DNA of 53,755 nt from Ruegeria atlantica (GTDB lineage Bacteria; Pseudomonadota; Alphaproteobacteria; Rhodobacterales; Rhodobacteraceae), in assembly GCF_013032455.1 (NCBI RefSeq), contig NZ_WQCF01000016.1, positions 1-53,755 of the forward strand, read 5' to 3'. Below, piece by piece: positions 7,767 to 17,831 of the stretch (position 1 is its first letter; each line of letters opens with the position of its first letter). A program made the position numbers and the translations under genes. Below the pieces are notes generated by a model. The model saw only the letters and a list, made by a program, of their open reading frames with translations, was not told the origin of the DNA and ran no database searches.

Positions 7767-9569
7767 ATGGACGATCAGAACAAGAATCTCATCCTTGCAA
7801 CCGCGCTCAGCTTTCTCGTAATCCTTGTTTGGTTCGTGCTGTTCCCCCCTCCGGAACAGGCGCCAACATCGGAACAGACCGAGATTACCGCCGTCGAAGG
7901 CAATGAGGTTCAGACGCCCAGCGCCACTGGCACCGGGACAGCAGGTGGCACGACAACTGCCACCGAAGAAGCGCTGCCCGAGGATCAGGCTCCACGGGTC
8001 GAAATCGACACGCCGCGCCTGAAAGGCAGCCTGTCGCTGTCGGGTGGCCGGATCGATGAATTGCTCCTGAAAGACTACAAAGTTTCGATCGACGAAGGTG
8101 CACCAATCGTTGACCTGCTTTCACCGGTCGGGTCTGAATCCGCCTATTACGCCCTGTATGGCTGGGCTCCGGGCGCAGGTGTCGGAGGCGAAGACGTACC
8201 CGGCCCGAACACGCAATGGACGGTTGAAGAGGGTGAAACGCTGGGCGTTGAAACGCCGATCACCCTGAAATGGGAAAACGGCAAGGGGTTGACCTTCCGC
8301 CGTATGATCTCGGTAGACGAAAACTATATGTTCACCGTCACCCAATCGGTTGAGAACGCATCCGACGCTACTGTGGCGATGGCACCCTACGGTATCCTTG
8401 CCCGCCATGGTATTGGCGAAGATGGCGACATTCCCGACCTGAAAAACTTCTTCATCCTGCATGAGGGCCTGATCAGCATGGCTGATGGCACTCTCACCGA
8501 AGTCGATTATGGCGATCTACAGGATGAGTCCGAAACATTCGAAAACATGAATGAAGGCTGGATCGGGTTCACGGATCACTACTGGATGACAACGCTCATC
8601 CCCGAGCAGGGATCCCAGTTCACTTCTTCGGCTGCGTTCAACGCCCGGAACAAAGTCTATCAGGCCGACATCAAGACACCGACGCTGACCGTAGGTGCCG
8701 GGGAAACGGCGCAAGTGACGACGCGATTGTTTGCCGGAGCCAAGGAATGGGGAACCATCCGCGAGTACCAAGCGGAAGGCGTGCAGAAATTCATCGACAG
8801 CATCGACTGGGGCTGGTTCTTTTTCCTGACCAAGCCGATCTTCTGGCTGCTGCACAACATCAACGCGCTGATCGGCAACATGGGCTGGTCCATCATCGGC
8901 CTGACCCTGATCATCAAGGCGATCCTGTTCCCGCTGGCCTATAAATCCTATGTCTCGATGGCGAAGATGAAGGAATTGCAGCCACAGATGGAGGCCCTGA
9001 AAGAGGCCGCAGGAGACGACCGGCAGAAGATGCAGCAGGGCATGATGGAGCTGTACAAGAAGGAAAAGGTAAACCCCGCCGCGGGCTGTTTGCCAATCTT
9101 GATGCAAATCCCGATCTTCTTCTCGCTGTATAAGGTGATCTTTGTCACCATCGAACTGCGCCAAGCCCCCTGGTTCGGCCCGTTCCAGGACCTCAGCGCG
9201 CCGGACCCGACCTCGATCATGAACTTGTTTGGACTGCTGCCCTTTGCCGGTCCGCAGCCTGACTCGATCATGGCGCTGATCTTTATCGGTATCCTGCCGC
9301 TGTTGCTGGGTATCTCGATGTGGCTGCAGCAGAAGCTGAACCCGGCACCAACCGACCCGACGCAGGCGATGATCTTTGCCTGGATGCCGTGGGTATTCAT
9401 GTTCATGCTGGGCAGCTTTGCCAGCGGGCTGGTGGTCTACTGGATCGCGAACAATACCATCACGTTCACGCAACAGTACTTGATCATGCGCAGCCAAGGC
9501 TACAAGCCGGACGTATTCGGCAATATCAAATCCGGCTTTAAGCGCACGCCAAAGACGGATGATAAATGA
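7767..9569 (+). CDS. yidC: Membrane protein insertase YidC (Oxa1 family)
   Basis: A 600-residue inner-membrane insertase. The N-terminal signal-anchor (ILATALSFLVILVWFVLF) is followed by a linker rich in Ala, Thr and Glu, then a large periplasmic beta domain (about 60-345). The conserved Oxa1 core starts near WGWFFFLTKPIFWLL and contains GWSIIGLTLIIKAILFPL and NPAAGCLPILMQIPIFFSLYKV. The start at 7767 has AAGGTGG upstream at 7751; an earlier in-frame ATG at 7722 is less likely. The stop overlaps the MOSC gene by four bases. Confidence 0.97.
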   Translation: MDDQNKNLILATALSFLVILVWFVLFPPPEQAPTSEQTEITAVEGNEVQTPSATGTGTAGGTTTATEEALPEDQAPRVEIDTPRLKGSLSLSGGRIDELLLKDYKVSIDEGAPIVDLLSPVGSESAYYALYGWAPGAGVGGEDVPGPNTQWTVEEGETLGVETPITLKWENGKGLTFRRMISVDENYMFTVTQSVENASDATVAMAPYGILARHGIGEDGDIPDLKNFFILHEGLISMADGTLTEVDYGDLQDESETFENMNEGWIGFTDHYWMTTLIPEQGSQFTSSAAFNARNKVYQADIKTPTLTVGAGETAQVTTRLFAGAKEWGTIREYQAEGVQKFIDSIDWGWFFFLTKPIFWLLHNINALIGNMGWSIIGLTLIIKAILFPLAYKSYVSMAKMKELQPQMEALKEAAGDDRQKMQQGMMELYKKEKVNPAAGCLPILMQIPIFFSLYKVIFVTIELRQAPWFGPFQDLSAPDPTSIMNLFGLLPFAGPQPDSIMALIFIGILPLLLGISMWLQQKLNPAPTDPTQAMIFAWMPWVFMFMLGSFASGLVVYWIANNTITFTQQYLIMRSQGYKPDVFGNIKSGFKRTPKTDDK

Positions 9570-10303
9570 CAGCTGAAGTGACCCAGCTTTGGCGGCATCC
9601 GATCAAAAGCCATGGTCGTGAAGCCGTCCAGACCGTAACCGTAATCCCCGGGCAGACCATGCCCGGGGATCGCGTTTGGGCGGTCGCGCATGAAGCGTCC
9701 AAGGCGGATGGTTCGGACTGGGTACCTTGCGCCAATTTCAGCCGCGGTGCGAAGGCTCCGCAGTTGATGGCTATTTCGGCGCGATCAAGCGGCGACACAC
9801 TGACATTGTCCCACCCGGATCGTCCGGACCTGACCTTTGCACCAGACAGCGAACAGCAAGCTTTTCTGGACTGGGTCAAACCGCTGATGCCTGCGGACCG
9901 GGCTGCGTCGGCCCGGATCATCCGGGTTCCGGGGCGCGGCATGACCGACAGCGAATACCCTTCGGTCAGCCTGTGCAACATGGCCTCGCATCGTGCAGTC
10001 AGTCAAAAACTGGGTCAGGAGCTCTCACCCCTTCGCTGGCGCGGGAATATCTGGTTTGATGGCCTGCCGCCGTGGGAAGAATTCGACTGGCTGGGCCGTG
10101 ACGTGCGGATCGGGGGCACCATATTCCGCGTGCGCGAACGGATCACCCGATGCCTAGCAACAACGGCCAACCCGGACACAGGTACACGCGACGCCGATAC
10201 GCTCGGCTCGCTGCAAACCTGGGGCCACCAGGATTTTGGCGTCTATGCCGAGGTTCAGGAAGGCGGCGCAATATCGGTTGGCGATAAGGTAGATCTGTTA
10301 TGA
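9566..10303 (+). CDS. MOSC domain-containing protein (mARC/YcbX-like)
   Basis: A 245-residue protein with the N-terminal beta-barrel start VTQLWRHPIKSHGRE followed by a MOSC domain. The segment RCLATTANPDTGTRD holds the conserved cysteine that ligates molybdenum cofactor in mARC/YcbX-type enzymes. Members reduce N-hydroxylated compounds or handle molybdenum cofactor; the substrate is not predictable. It is translationally coupled to both neighbours by ATGA overlaps (with yidC and engB). Confidence 0.88.
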   Translation: MTAEVTQLWRHPIKSHGREAVQTVTVIPGQTMPGDRVWAVAHEASKADGSDWVPCANFSRGAKAPQLMAISARSSGDTLTLSHPDRPDLTFAPDSEQQAFLDWVKPLMPADRAASARIIRVPGRGMTDSEYPSVSLCNMASHRAVSQKLGQELSPLRWRGNIWFDGLPPWEEFDWLGRDVRIGGTIFRVRERITRCLATTANPDTGTRDADTLGSLQTWGHQDFGVYAEVQEGGAISVGDKVDLL

Positions 10304-10953
10304 GCACCCTCCCCTTTCCCTTGGTCGAAAACCCCGATGATTTCGCGCTGGAGCGTGGCCGCAAACTGTTTGCGGGCGAATCCGAGTTCGTCAAAGGGGT
10401 CGTGGCCATGAATGGCCTGCCAGCGCCTGACCGGCTAGAGGTCTGTTTTGCGGGTCGTTCAAACGTGGGCAAATCCAGCCTGATCAACGCGCTGACTGGC
10501 ACCAAGGGGCTGGCGCGTGCCTCAAACACGCCGGGCCGCACGCAAGAGATCAACTTTTTCACCCAAGGCCCCGAGCTGTATCTGGTCGACCTACCCGGCT
10601 ATGGCTACGCCAACGCGCCGGTCAAGGTGGTCGAAAAGTGGCAAAGGCTGCTGAAGCAATACCTGAGCGGCCGTCAAACTCTGCGCCGGGCCTTTGTCCT
10701 GATCGACTCGCGCCACGGGGTGAAACCCGTCGATGCCGAGATCATGAAGCTGCTGGACACCAGCGCCGTGACCTTTCAATGCGTTATGACCAAGGCTGAC
10801 AAGGTCAAAGCCAAGGATCGGGAAAAGGTGCTGGAGCAAGTGCGCGGAGCACTGTCGAAACATCCCGCAGCCTTCCCGGAAATTGTACTGACCTCGTCTG
10901 AAAAAGGGGACGGCATTCCCACCTTGCGGTCGATTATCGCCCATTTGGAATAA
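10300..10953 (+). CDS. engB: Ribosome biogenesis GTP-binding protein EngB/YsxC
   Basis: A 217-residue TRAFAC-class GTPase needed for late 50S assembly. All motifs are visible: G1 GRSNVGKSS, G2 NTPGRTQ, G3 DLPGYGYA, and G4 TKADK. The N-terminal extension of about 45 residues before G1 is normal for the family. Its start overlaps the MOSC gene (ATGA). It is followed by about 190 bases without a gene before argB. Confidence 0.96.
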   Translation: MSTLPFPLVENPDDFALERGRKLFAGESEFVKGVVAMNGLPAPDRLEVCFAGRSNVGKSSLINALTGTKGLARASNTPGRTQEINFFTQGPELYLVDLPGYGYANAPVKVVEKWQRLLKQYLSGRQTLRRAFVLIDSRHGVKPVDAEIMKLLDTSAVTFQCVMTKADKVKAKDREKVLEQVRGALSKHPAAFPEIVLTSSEKGDGIPTLRSIIAHLE

Positions 10954-11144
10954 TCCGGCCGGTCGGCCCCACACCAATCCTGCGGTCGTAGGCTGGCGAT
11001 GTCCCCGAGCACTATAAGGGAGTTTTGTGTTGTAGTGTTCCCTTGATGGTTATTTGCTTCTCCGCGATCCGAGGATATTCGCTATCCGGTCTTGGCACCA
11101 CCCTTCAAAGGCCCTAACACAGGATGCCAGAGGGATAAGCAGCC

Positions 11145-12008
11145 ATGAAGACACGAGATATGAACCGGGACTGGATCGCCACCGCAGCCACCTTGAACAG
11201 CGCATTGCCCTATCTGCAGCGCTATGATGGGGCAATCGTCGTTATCAAACTTGGCGGTCATGCCATGGGCAGCGACGAAGCGATGGAAAGCTTTGCCCGC
11301 GACGTCGTTCTGATGCGCCAGGTCGGTGTAAACCCGGTGGTCGTGCATGGCGGCGGACCAATGATCAACGCGATGCTGAAACAGCTGGATATCCAGTCCG
11401 AATTCGTCAACGGCAAGCGTGTGACAGACAAGGCCACCGTGGAAGTGGTCGAGATGGTGCTGTCCGGCCTCGTGAACAAGCGCATCGTGCAGGCGATCAA
11501 TGGTCAGGGTGGCAAAGCGGTGGGTTTGTCCGGTAAGGACGCCAACCTGATTGTCTGCGATCAGGCCGATCCTTCGCTTGGGTTTGTCGGCTCTCCGTCT
11601 CAGATGGATCCGGCCATTCTGCACAACCTTTTCGCGCATGATGTAATCCCTGTCATCGCCCCTTTGGGTGCGGGCACGAACGGCGAGACATTCAACATCA
11701 ATGGCGATACCGCAGCCGGAGCAATCGCATCAGCGCTTAAGGCAGACCGACTGTTGCTGCTGACCGACGTCTCGGGTGTGAAGAACGCAAGCGGTGAGGT
11801 TGTGACCGAGCTAAAAGCCGGTCAGATCCGCGAAATGACAATGGATGGCACCATTGCGGGCGGCATGATCCCCAAGACCGAGACCGCACTGGACGCGCTG
11901 CACAGCGGTGTCCGCGCAGTGGTCATTCTGGACGGGCGTGCACCCAACGCCGTATTGTTGGAACTGTTCACCGAACATGGTGCTGGTTCGCTGATCCGGC
12001 CCGATTGA
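11145..12008 (+). CDS. argB: Acetylglutamate kinase
   Basis: Phosphorylates N-acetyl-L-glutamate in the second step of arginine biosynthesis. The 287-residue protein shows the amino-acid-kinase motifs [19 protein letters not shown], the NAGK segment [19 protein letters not shown], and [12 protein letters not shown]. Feedback inhibition by arginine is usual for the hexameric forms with an N-terminal helix; the helix [18 protein letters not shown] is present here. AGAGGGA lies about 10 bases before the ATG. Confidence 0.97.
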   Translation: MKTRDMNRDWIATAATLNSALPYLQRYDGAIVVIKLGGHAMGSDEAMESFARDVVLMRQVGVNPVVVHGGGPMINAMLKQLDIQSEFVNGKRVTDKATVEVVEMVLSGLVNKRIVQAINGQGGKAVGLSGKDANLIVCDQADPSLGFVGSPSQMDPAILHNLFAHDVIPVIAPLGAGTNGETFNINGDTAAGAIASALKADRLLLLTDVSGVKNASGEVVTELKAGQIREMTMDGTIAGGMIPKTETALDALHSGVRAVVILDGRAPNAVLLELFTEHGAGSLIRPD

Positions 12009-12027
12009 CGTAACCCGCAGAGGAGAG

Positions 12028-12714
12028 ATGACCGGACATCCCCCACCATCCTCTTACGCGGCAGCAATCAGCTATGGCTGGGTCATGCGCGCGGCGCATC
12101 AAGCGGGCCTGATCGTCATGGGCGCGACGCATCCACGACTAAGTGGTGCCAAGGGTCTGGACGGGGGAACTCTGGTTCTTTTGGGCGCGGGTGCGGCCTT
12201 CTGGCCTGTCCTGAAAGCGTCCGCAGAATGGTCAGGCCCCGACCCGGTGGACCGCTGGTCCAGCCGCGTCATCGGGCAGATGGCACAGGATTTGGGCGCT
12301 CAGGCACATTTTCCGTTTGGCGGACCACCCTATGCGCCCTTCATCGACTGGGCGCTGAAATCCGGGCGCACCTTCAGCAGCCCGGTTGGCGCTTTGGTGC
12401 ATGATACAGTGGGTATGATGATCTCATTCCGAGGGGCGCTGCATTTCGGGCGGGAATTCGACATCCCCGAAGGCAGCAGCACGTCACCTTGCACAGATTG
12501 CCCGGCTCCCTGTGCAACATCTTGCCCGGTCGGTGCGCTGAACACCCGAGATCTTTATGACGTGCCCGCCTGTCACGCTCATCTATCTACGCCAGAAGGG
12601 CAAACCTGCATGACCGGTGGCTGCCTTGCGCGGTTGTCCTGCCCGCTCAGCGCAGGCGTAGAGCGCGACCCGGAGCAATCCGCCCACCATATGCGAGCGT
12701 TTCACCCGTCATGA
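12028..12714 (+). CDS. Ferredoxin-like 4Fe-4S protein (QueG-related architecture)
   Basis: A 228-residue protein. The only strong motif is CTDCPAPCATSCPVGAL near residue 155, a four-cysteine ferredoxin-type cluster site resembling that of epoxyqueuosine reductase. The remainder (SGAKGLDGGTLVLLGAGAAFWP and a second Cys-rich tail CMTGGCLARLSCP) does not show the full cobalamin-binding QueG domain, so queuosine synthesis should not be assumed. It lies 19 bases after argB and its stop overlaps the next start (ATGA). Possible role: electron transfer or redox repair. Confidence 0.8.
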   Translation: MTGHPPPSSYAAAISYGWVMRAAHQAGLIVMGATHPRLSGAKGLDGGTLVLLGAGAAFWPVLKASAEWSGPDPVDRWSSRVIGQMAQDLGAQAHFPFGGPPYAPFIDWALKSGRTFSSPVGALVHDTVGMMISFRGALHFGREFDIPEGSSTSPCTDCPAPCATSCPVGALNTRDLYDVPACHAHLSTPEGQTCMTGGCLARLSCPLSAGVERDPEQSAHHMRAFHPS

Positions 12715-13208
12715 CCCGTACCCTGATCCTGACCCGCCACGCGAAATCCAGTTGGGGCAGCCCGGCGCTTACTGATCATGACCGCCCCCTGAACAAGCGT
12801 GGGTGCAAATCGGCCCCGGCGATTGCTGGGTGGTTACGCAACAACGGTTGGCTGCCCGATGAGGTACTGAGCTCAACCTCGGCCCGCACGCGCGAGACGT
12901 GGGATCGGATGAAGTTGCGGGCGGACAAGGTCTGCTTTCACCGCACGCTCTATCATGCGGACCCCGAAGACATGCTGATCGAGCTGTCAGGCGCCACGGA
13001 ACCCACGGTGCTGATGCTGGGTCACAACCCCGGCATTGCCGCCTTTGCCAGCCGTATCGTCCGGCAGGCCCCCAACCATGCACGGTTCCACGACTACCCG
13101 ACCTGCGCCACGACCGTGATCCGGTTCGACATCGACGACTGGGCACATGTTCAGTGGCACAGCGGCAACGTTCAAGCCTTTGTCATTCCGCGCGAGTTGC
13201 TGGAATGA
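12711..13208 (+). CDS. SixA-like phosphohistidine phosphatase (histidine phosphatase superfamily)
   Basis: A 165-residue member of the RHG phosphatase branch. The catalytic motif is LTRHAKSSW near the N terminus, followed by DHDRPLNKRG. The second catalytic His is in MLGHNPG. SixA-type enzymes dephosphorylate histidine phosphotransfer proteins; the true target here is unknown. The gene is coupled to the preceding ferredoxin-like gene and ends just before a strong terminator shared with aapP. Confidence 0.88.
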   Translation: MTRTLILTRHAKSSWGSPALTDHDRPLNKRGCKSAPAIAGWLRNNGWLPDEVLSSTSARTRETWDRMKLRADKVCFHRTLYHADPEDMLIELSGATEPTVLMLGHNPGIAAFASRIVRQAPNHARFHDYPTCATTVIRFDIDDWAHVQWHSGNVQAFVIPRELLE

Positions 13209-13211
13209 AAA

Positions 13212-13238
13212 AAAAGGCGGGGCAAAACCCCGCCTTTT
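13212..13238. terminator. Bidirectional intrinsic terminator between sixA-like and aapP
   Basis: AAAAGGCGGGG (13212-13222) pairs perfectly with CCCCGCCTTTT (13228-13238) around a 5-base loop. T-runs occur on both strands. It serves the converging plus-strand argB operon and the minus-strand aap operon. Confidence 0.93.
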
Positions 13239-13255
13239 CGACAATTTCGCCGGTA

Positions 13256-14047
13256 TCAGTGTCCCAGAATCTGGCTGAGGAACAGCTTGGTCCGTTCGCT
13301 CTGCGGATTGTTGAAGAACTCTTCCGGTTCGTTCTGTTCCACGATCTGACCGGCATCCATAAAGATCACGCGGTTGGCGACCTGACGGGCAAAGCCCATC
13401 TCGTGGGTCACGCACAACATGGTCATGCCTTCCTCGGCCAGCTCGATCATGGTGTCGAGCACCTCTTTGATCATCTCGGGGTCCAACGCCGATGTCGGTT
13501 CATCAAACAACATGATCCGCGGCATCATGCAGAGCGAGCGCGCAATCGCCACACGCTGCTGCTGACCACCCGAAAGCTGACCCGGATACTTGTCGGCCTG
13601 CTCGGGGATCTTCACCTTTTCCAGGAAATGCATCGCACGTTCTTCGGCCTCTTTCTTGGGCGTCTTGCGCACCCAGATCGGGGCCAGCGTGCAGTTTTCC
13701 AGAATGGTCAGATGCGGGAACAGGTTGAAGTGCTGGAACACCATGCCAACCTCAGACCGGATCTTGTCGATGTTTTTCAGGTCATTCGACAGTTCCGTTC
13801 CGTCCACGACGATCCTGCCCTGCTGGTGTTCCTCCAGCGCGTTGAGACAGCGGATCAGAGTGGACTTACCCGATCCCGACGGCCCCGCGATAACGATCCG
13901 CTCGCCCTGATTGACGGTCAGATTGATGTCGCGCAGCACGTGGAAGGACCCGTACCATTTGTTCATGTTGGTGATCTCGATGGCGACCTCGTCGCTCACC
14001 TGCATCTTCGTGCGGTCGATTTCACGTTCTACAGCAAGTTGAGACAT
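13256..14047 (-). CDS. aapP: General L-amino acid ABC transporter, ATP-binding protein AapP
   Basis: A 263-residue ATPase that powers uptake of polar amino acids through AapQ/AapM. Walker A is GPSGSGKST, the ABC signature is LSGGQQQR, and Walker B is [12 protein letters not shown], followed by the H-loop in CVTHEMGFA. It is the last gene of aapJQMP, 12 bases after aapM. The paralogous GlnQ family is very similar, but the gene order with two large permeases supports AapP. Confidence 0.95.
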   Translation of the reverse strand: MSQLAVEREIDRTKMQVSDEVAIEITNMNKWYGSFHVLRDINLTVNQGERIVIAGPSGSGKSTLIRCLNALEEHQQGRIVVDGTELSNDLKNIDKIRSEVGMVFQHFNLFPHLTILENCTLAPIWVRKTPKKEAEERAMHFLEKVKIPEQADKYPGQLSGGQQQRVAIARSLCMMPRIMLFDEPTSALDPEMIKEVLDTMIELAEEGMTMLCVTHEMGFARQVANRVIFMDAGQIVEQNEPEEFFNNPQSERTKLFLSQILGH

Positions 14048-14059
14048 GCGTTGAACTCC

Positions 14060-15415
14060 TTAACGGTGGCCAGTCTGAAGCTTGCGCTCCAGGTACATGG
14101 AATAACGGGACATGGAGAAGCAGACGACGAAGAACAGAACGCCGATAAAGGCAAACAGTTCCCAGTAGACGCCATTCCAGGCGGTATCGGCGCGGATGCC
14201 GTTGGTCAGGCCGATCACGTCGAACAGACCGATGATCGAAACCAGCGTGGTATCCTTGAAGATACCGATGAACGTGCTCACGATGCCCGGGATCGAGATT
14301 TTCAGAGCCTGTGGCATGATGATCAGCCGTTGCGCCTGCCAGTAGTTCAGGCCCAAACTGTCGGCCCCCTCGTACTGACCGCGTGGCAGAGCTGCCAGAC
14401 CACCCCGGATTACCTCGGCCATATAGGCGGCCGAGAACAGGGTCATCATGATCATCACCCGCAGGATGATGTCAAAATTGGTACCCGGCGGCAGAAACAG
14501 GTTCAACAGCAGCGAGGCCACGAACAGCAGGGTGATCAGCGGTACGCCACGGATGAATTCGATAAAGCCCACGCACAGATACTTAACGATCATCAGATCC
14601 GACTGACGACCCAGTGCCAGTACGATACCGATGGGCAATGAGACACCGATGGCGACAACCCCCAACAGGATCGCCAGCATGAAGCCACCAAAGTCACGAC
14701 TTTCTACTGAGGCAATGCCAATCGGAATGACAGAGTTGATCGCGTCAGCAACCGAACCAGCAGCAAACAACCACCAAAGAATTGGCAGCGCGACCGCAAC
14801 GATCATCGCTATCAGTGAACCTGCGACTGGGAGCACAAACTTGTATGCAAGATATCCAATGGCAAACCCAGCGGCGACCATCAGCGGTCCCCAGATGCTG
14901 CCGCCCCACATCAACCAAGGCAGCAGGAACGGGTAGGCCGCCGTCACGAAAAGCAGTTTGCGCGGAACTTTAGTGAACAGCACAGGCGCAATCGCAACAA
15001 GCAACAGGATGAAGGTCAGGTTTGGACGGAAATAGGCCGGCCACGCGCCAGTTTCTGGCGGATTAGACCATGTTGCGTCCGGATGCGCCGGATAAGGCGG
15101 ATAAAAACCGTACAGCAATTGTAGCCACCGGTCCTTGATAACACCCCAGCAAGCATGACCGTGGGTATCGCCCCATGTCGCCATCATGATCTCACGACAC
15201 TCCGACAGGGAATTGGCGTTCCAAACGGATTGGAACGTCCATGCCAGGATGTTCGAGAGCACATAGTAGATGAAGAACAGCGACACTATGGTCAGGATGG
15301 CGTTGAGCCAGCTTGAGAACAGGTTATGCCTGATCCAGCCCAGCACACCCACTTCGGATGCGGGCGGAGCCTTTTCCGGCAACATTTCCGTGCGGACAAA
15401 TGAAACATCACTCAT
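14060..15415 (-). CDS. aapM: General L-amino acid ABC transporter, permease AapM
   Basis: An inner-membrane permease of about 451 residues, larger than ordinary HisM/GlnP permeases, as is typical of AapM. The N-terminal half has several extra hydrophobic segments. The C-terminal half carries the amino-acid permease signature around EFIRGVPLITLL and the EAA loop AADSLGLNYWQAQRLIIMPQAL-type region that docks with AapP. The start at 15415 follows the aapQ stop by one base and has GGTGGAGCGG upstream. Earlier in-frame codons overlap aapQ. Confidence 0.95.
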   Translation of the reverse strand: MSDVSFVRTEMLPEKAPPASEVGVLGWIRHNLFSSWLNAILTIVSLFFIYYVLSNILAWTFQSVWNANSLSECREIMMATWGDTHGHACWGVIKDRWLQLLYGFYPPYPAHPDATWSNPPETGAWPAYFRPNLTFILLLVAIAPVLFTKVPRKLLFVTAAYPFLLPWLMWGGSIWGPLMVAAGFAIGYLAYKFVLPVAGSLIAMIVAVALPILWWLFAAGSVADAINSVIPIGIASVESRDFGGFMLAILLGVVAIGVSLPIGIVLALGRQSDLMIVKYLCVGFIEFIRGVPLITLLFVASLLLNLFLPPGTNFDIILRVMIMMTLFSAAYMAEVIRGGLAALPRGQYEGADSLGLNYWQAQRLIIMPQALKISIPGIVSTFIGIFKDTTLVSIIGLFDVIGLTNGIRADTAWNGVYWELFAFIGVLFFVVCFSMSRYSMYLERKLQTGHR

Positions 15416-15416
15416 A

Positions 15417-16685
15417 TTACCGCTCCACCAGTTTGACACGGTTGTTGTACCAGTTCATCACCGCCGAAATGCTCAACGAGATGGTCAGATAGACCAGCAT
15501 CAGCAGCAGAACGCATTCCAGCTCACGCCCGGTCTGGTTCATGGTGATGCCACCTAGGGTCCCCGTGATGTCCATATATCCGACCGCAATCGCCAGTGAC
15601 GAGTTCTTGGTCAGGTTCAGATAGTTCGAGATCATCGGCGGGATGATCACCCGCAGCGCCTGCGGCAGGATCACAAGGCGCATGGTCCGACCCGGGCGCA
15701 GGCCCAGTGCAGATGCGGCCTCGGTCTGGCCTTTAGAGATGGCCAGAATACCGGCACGCACGATCTCGGCGATGAAAGCCGCAGTGTACAGCGACAGGGC
15801 CAGCCAGAGGGCAATCAGCGAGTTCCGCAAATGGGTGCCGCCGGTAAAGTTGAAGCCCTTCAATTCGGGATAGCCGAGGTGGAAGCCCAGCACAGTCAAA
15901 AGGATGGCAGATGGGACGAACAGCAGGCCCAGCTGAATGTGCCAAATGGTTGGACGATCGCCCGTCTGTTCCTGCGTGGCATTGGCCCAGGCCGACACCT
16001 TGCGCATAGCAAAAATACTGCCGCCAAGGACAATTAGGAACGCTACGAGGTCCAGAGAAACATCAAACCGCAAGCTCGACGTGCCGAACAGGTGGATGTC
16101 ACCCAAACCGCGCGAAAACAGGAATTCGGGGATATAGACCCCGCGGTTGGTCACAGCGACCGTGCCGAACAGATCCATTGTGGCTTCTGGATTCTCACCC
16201 CGGAACGCACGTGGTGCTGGCAGGCTTTCGATCAGGATCGCCATGGCGAACACGATCCAAAGCAGAACCGGAACGTTGCGGAACATTTCGACATAAACCG
16301 TCATGATCCGCGCGATCAGCCAGTTGTTCGACAGACGCAGAACACCAACCATGACGCCGATGATCGTTGCCGTGATACAGCCCAGAACCGCGACAACAAG
16401 CGTGTTCAGCAAGCCTATGAAGGCCGCACGCAAATGGGTATCGCGCGAGTCGTATTCCAGCAGGCGTTGGTTGATGTCATAACTCGACGGCTCGCTGAAA
16501 AAACCGAACCCGACAGTTCTGCCCAGCGTTTCGAGGTTTTGAATGGTGTTGCTAATAATCCAGGCTGCCAGAAGCATGAAACCGATCATCGCTATGACCT
16601 GAATGGTCGCAGATCGATACCGCGTATCGTAAAGGAGCATGGACAGCCGGAAGTGCTCCTTCGGCGGGTCAGTGATTGTCGTCAT
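15417..16685 (-). CDS. aapQ: General L-amino acid ABC transporter, permease AapQ
   Basis: A 422-residue permease paired with AapM. Signature regions include VEMFRNVPVLLW, AFIAEIVRAGIL and ASALGLRPGRTMRLVILPQAL, the EAA loop. An insert of about 100 residues between the front and back helices is characteristic of AapQ/BztB-type permeases. It is separated from aapJ by an intercistronic hairpin. Confidence 0.95.
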   Translation of the reverse strand: MTTITDPPKEHFRLSMLLYDTRYRSATIQVIAMIGFMLLAAWIISNTIQNLETLGRTVGFGFFSEPSSYDINQRLLEYDSRDTHLRAAFIGLLNTLVVAVLGCITATIIGVMVGVLRLSNNWLIARIMTVYVEMFRNVPVLLWIVFAMAILIESLPAPRAFRGENPEATMDLFGTVAVTNRGVYIPEFLFSRGLGDIHLFGTSSLRFDVSLDLVAFLIVLGGSIFAMRKVSAWANATQEQTGDRPTIWHIQLGLLFVPSAILLTVLGFHLGYPELKGFNFTGGTHLRNSLIALWLALSLYTAAFIAEIVRAGILAISKGQTEAASALGLRPGRTMRLVILPQALRVIIPPMISNYLNLTKNSSLAIAVGYMDITGTLGGITMNQTGRELECVLLLMLVYLTISLSISAVMNWYNNRVKLVER

Positions 16686-16775
16686 GACCTATTTTTTTCC
16701 CCGTGCATCCCGCTTTTAACCGGCGAAGTTGGTCTTCGCTCAATCTATCCGGGAGTGTTTCTTATTTAAGGAAAA

Positions 16776-16799
16776 AGGGCGCAGGTTGCCCTGCGCCCT
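16776..16799 (-). terminator. Intercistronic terminator/attenuator between aapJ and aapQ
   Basis: AGGGCGCAGG (16776-16785) pairs with CCTGCGCCCT (16790-16799) around a 4-base loop. On the minus strand it is followed by TTTTTCC. Placed just after the binding-protein gene, it would let most transcripts stop there, giving excess AapJ over the permeases. This arrangement is common in ABC uptake operons. Confidence 0.85.
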
Positions 16800-16811
16800 A
16801 TTCCGTGGATT

Positions 16812-17831
16812 TTAGCGGAACGGCGGTGCATATAGCAGACCGCCATCGGTCCACTGTGCGTTCAGGCCGCGTGCCAGACCGATCGGAGTTTCCTCACCGA
16901 TGTTCTTGGCAAACACTTCGCCGTAGTTGCCGCCCACCTTGATCGCGCGCTGTGCCCAGGTCGCATCCAGACCCAGCATCTCACCCAGAGTACCTTCGGT
17001 ACCCAGCAGACGGTTCACTTCCGGGTTGTCGCCGGGGCCGCTCGACAGTTCGTCGATATTGGCCGAGGTCACGCCCAGTTCTTCCGCCGCGATCAGCGCG
17101 TTCAGGGTCCAGCGAACCACATCGCCCCACTCGTGATCGCCGTGACGGACCAGCGGGCCCAGCGGCTCTTTCGAGATGATTTCGGGCAGGATCACGTGAT
17201 CACCAGCGTTTTCAAACGTGGCGCGGGTAGCCGCTAGGCCGGATGCGTCTGTTGTATAGACGTCACAGGCACCAGCCAGATACTGCTGCTGCGCTTCGGC
17301 GTTAGTTTCGATCGGAACCGGCTCATAGCTCATGTTGTTGATGCGGAAAAAGTCCGCCAGGTTGAGCTCGGTGGTGGTGCCAGTCTGGATGCAGACGGTT
17401 GCGCCATCCAGTTCCTTGGCCGAGCTGACGCCCAGCGCCTTGGGAACCATGAAGCCCTGACCATCATAGTAGTTGACGCCCACAAATTCGAACTTCAAGT
17501 CCACATCGCGGCTGAAGGTCCAGGTGGTGTTACGAGCCAGCATGTCGATCTCGCCCGAAGCCAGAGCGGTAAAACGTGTTTTACCGGTGGTCGGAATGAA
17601 TTCGACAGCGGACGGATCGTCCAGAACGGCGGCTGCGACTGCGCGGCACACGGCCACGTCAAAACCCTGCCATTCGCCGTTGGCATCCGGGCTGGCAAAG
17701 CCGGGTACGCCGGTTGCCACGCCGCAGTTCAGTTTACCGCGTGCTTTGACATCATCGACGGTCCCCGCCGCAGCTGCACCAGCAGCCAGCGCGGCGATGG
17801 TTGCCACGCCCAAGATTACGGATTTTTTCAT
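16812..17831 (-). CDS. aapJ: General L-amino acid ABC transporter, periplasmic binding protein AapJ
   Basis: A periplasmic solute receptor of 339 residues. The signal peptide MKKSVILGVATIAALAAGAA ends at an Ala-rich cleavage site. The mature part shows GKLNCGVATGVPGFASPD and the family-3 segment GFDVAVCRAVAAAVL. The start at 17831 has AGAGG before it. A longer in-frame reading begins at 17948 but would bury the signal peptide. A TTGACG -35-like hexamer occurs upstream near 17960, without a clear -10 partner. Confidence 0.95.
   Translation of the reverse strand: MKKSVILGVATIAALAAGAAAAGTVDDVKARGKLNCGVATGVPGFASPDANGEWQGFDVAVCRAVAAAVLDDPSAVEFIPTTGKTRFTALASGEIDMLARNTTWTFSRDVDLKFEFVGVNYYDGQGFMVPKALGVSSAKELDGATVCIQTGTTTELNLADFFRINNMSYEPVPIETNAEAQQQYLAGACDVYTTDASGLAATRATFENAGDHVILPEIISKEPLGPLVRHGDHEWGDVVRWTLNALIAAEELGVTSANIDELSSGPGDNPEVNRLLGTEGTLGEMLGLDATWAQRAIKVGGNYGEVFAKNIGEETPIGLARGLNAQWTDGGLLYAPPFR

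Noticed and set aside
11015..11045. Short inverted pieces (AAGGGA/TCCCTT) in the engB-argB gap
   Set aside because: Only 6 bp pair, with no T-run; too weak to be called a terminator or operator.
12899..14641. A 580-codon open frame on the plus strand opposite aapP and aapM
   Set aside because: It crosses the sixA-like stop, the terminator and two well-supported minus-strand genes; it reflects codon bias of those genes.
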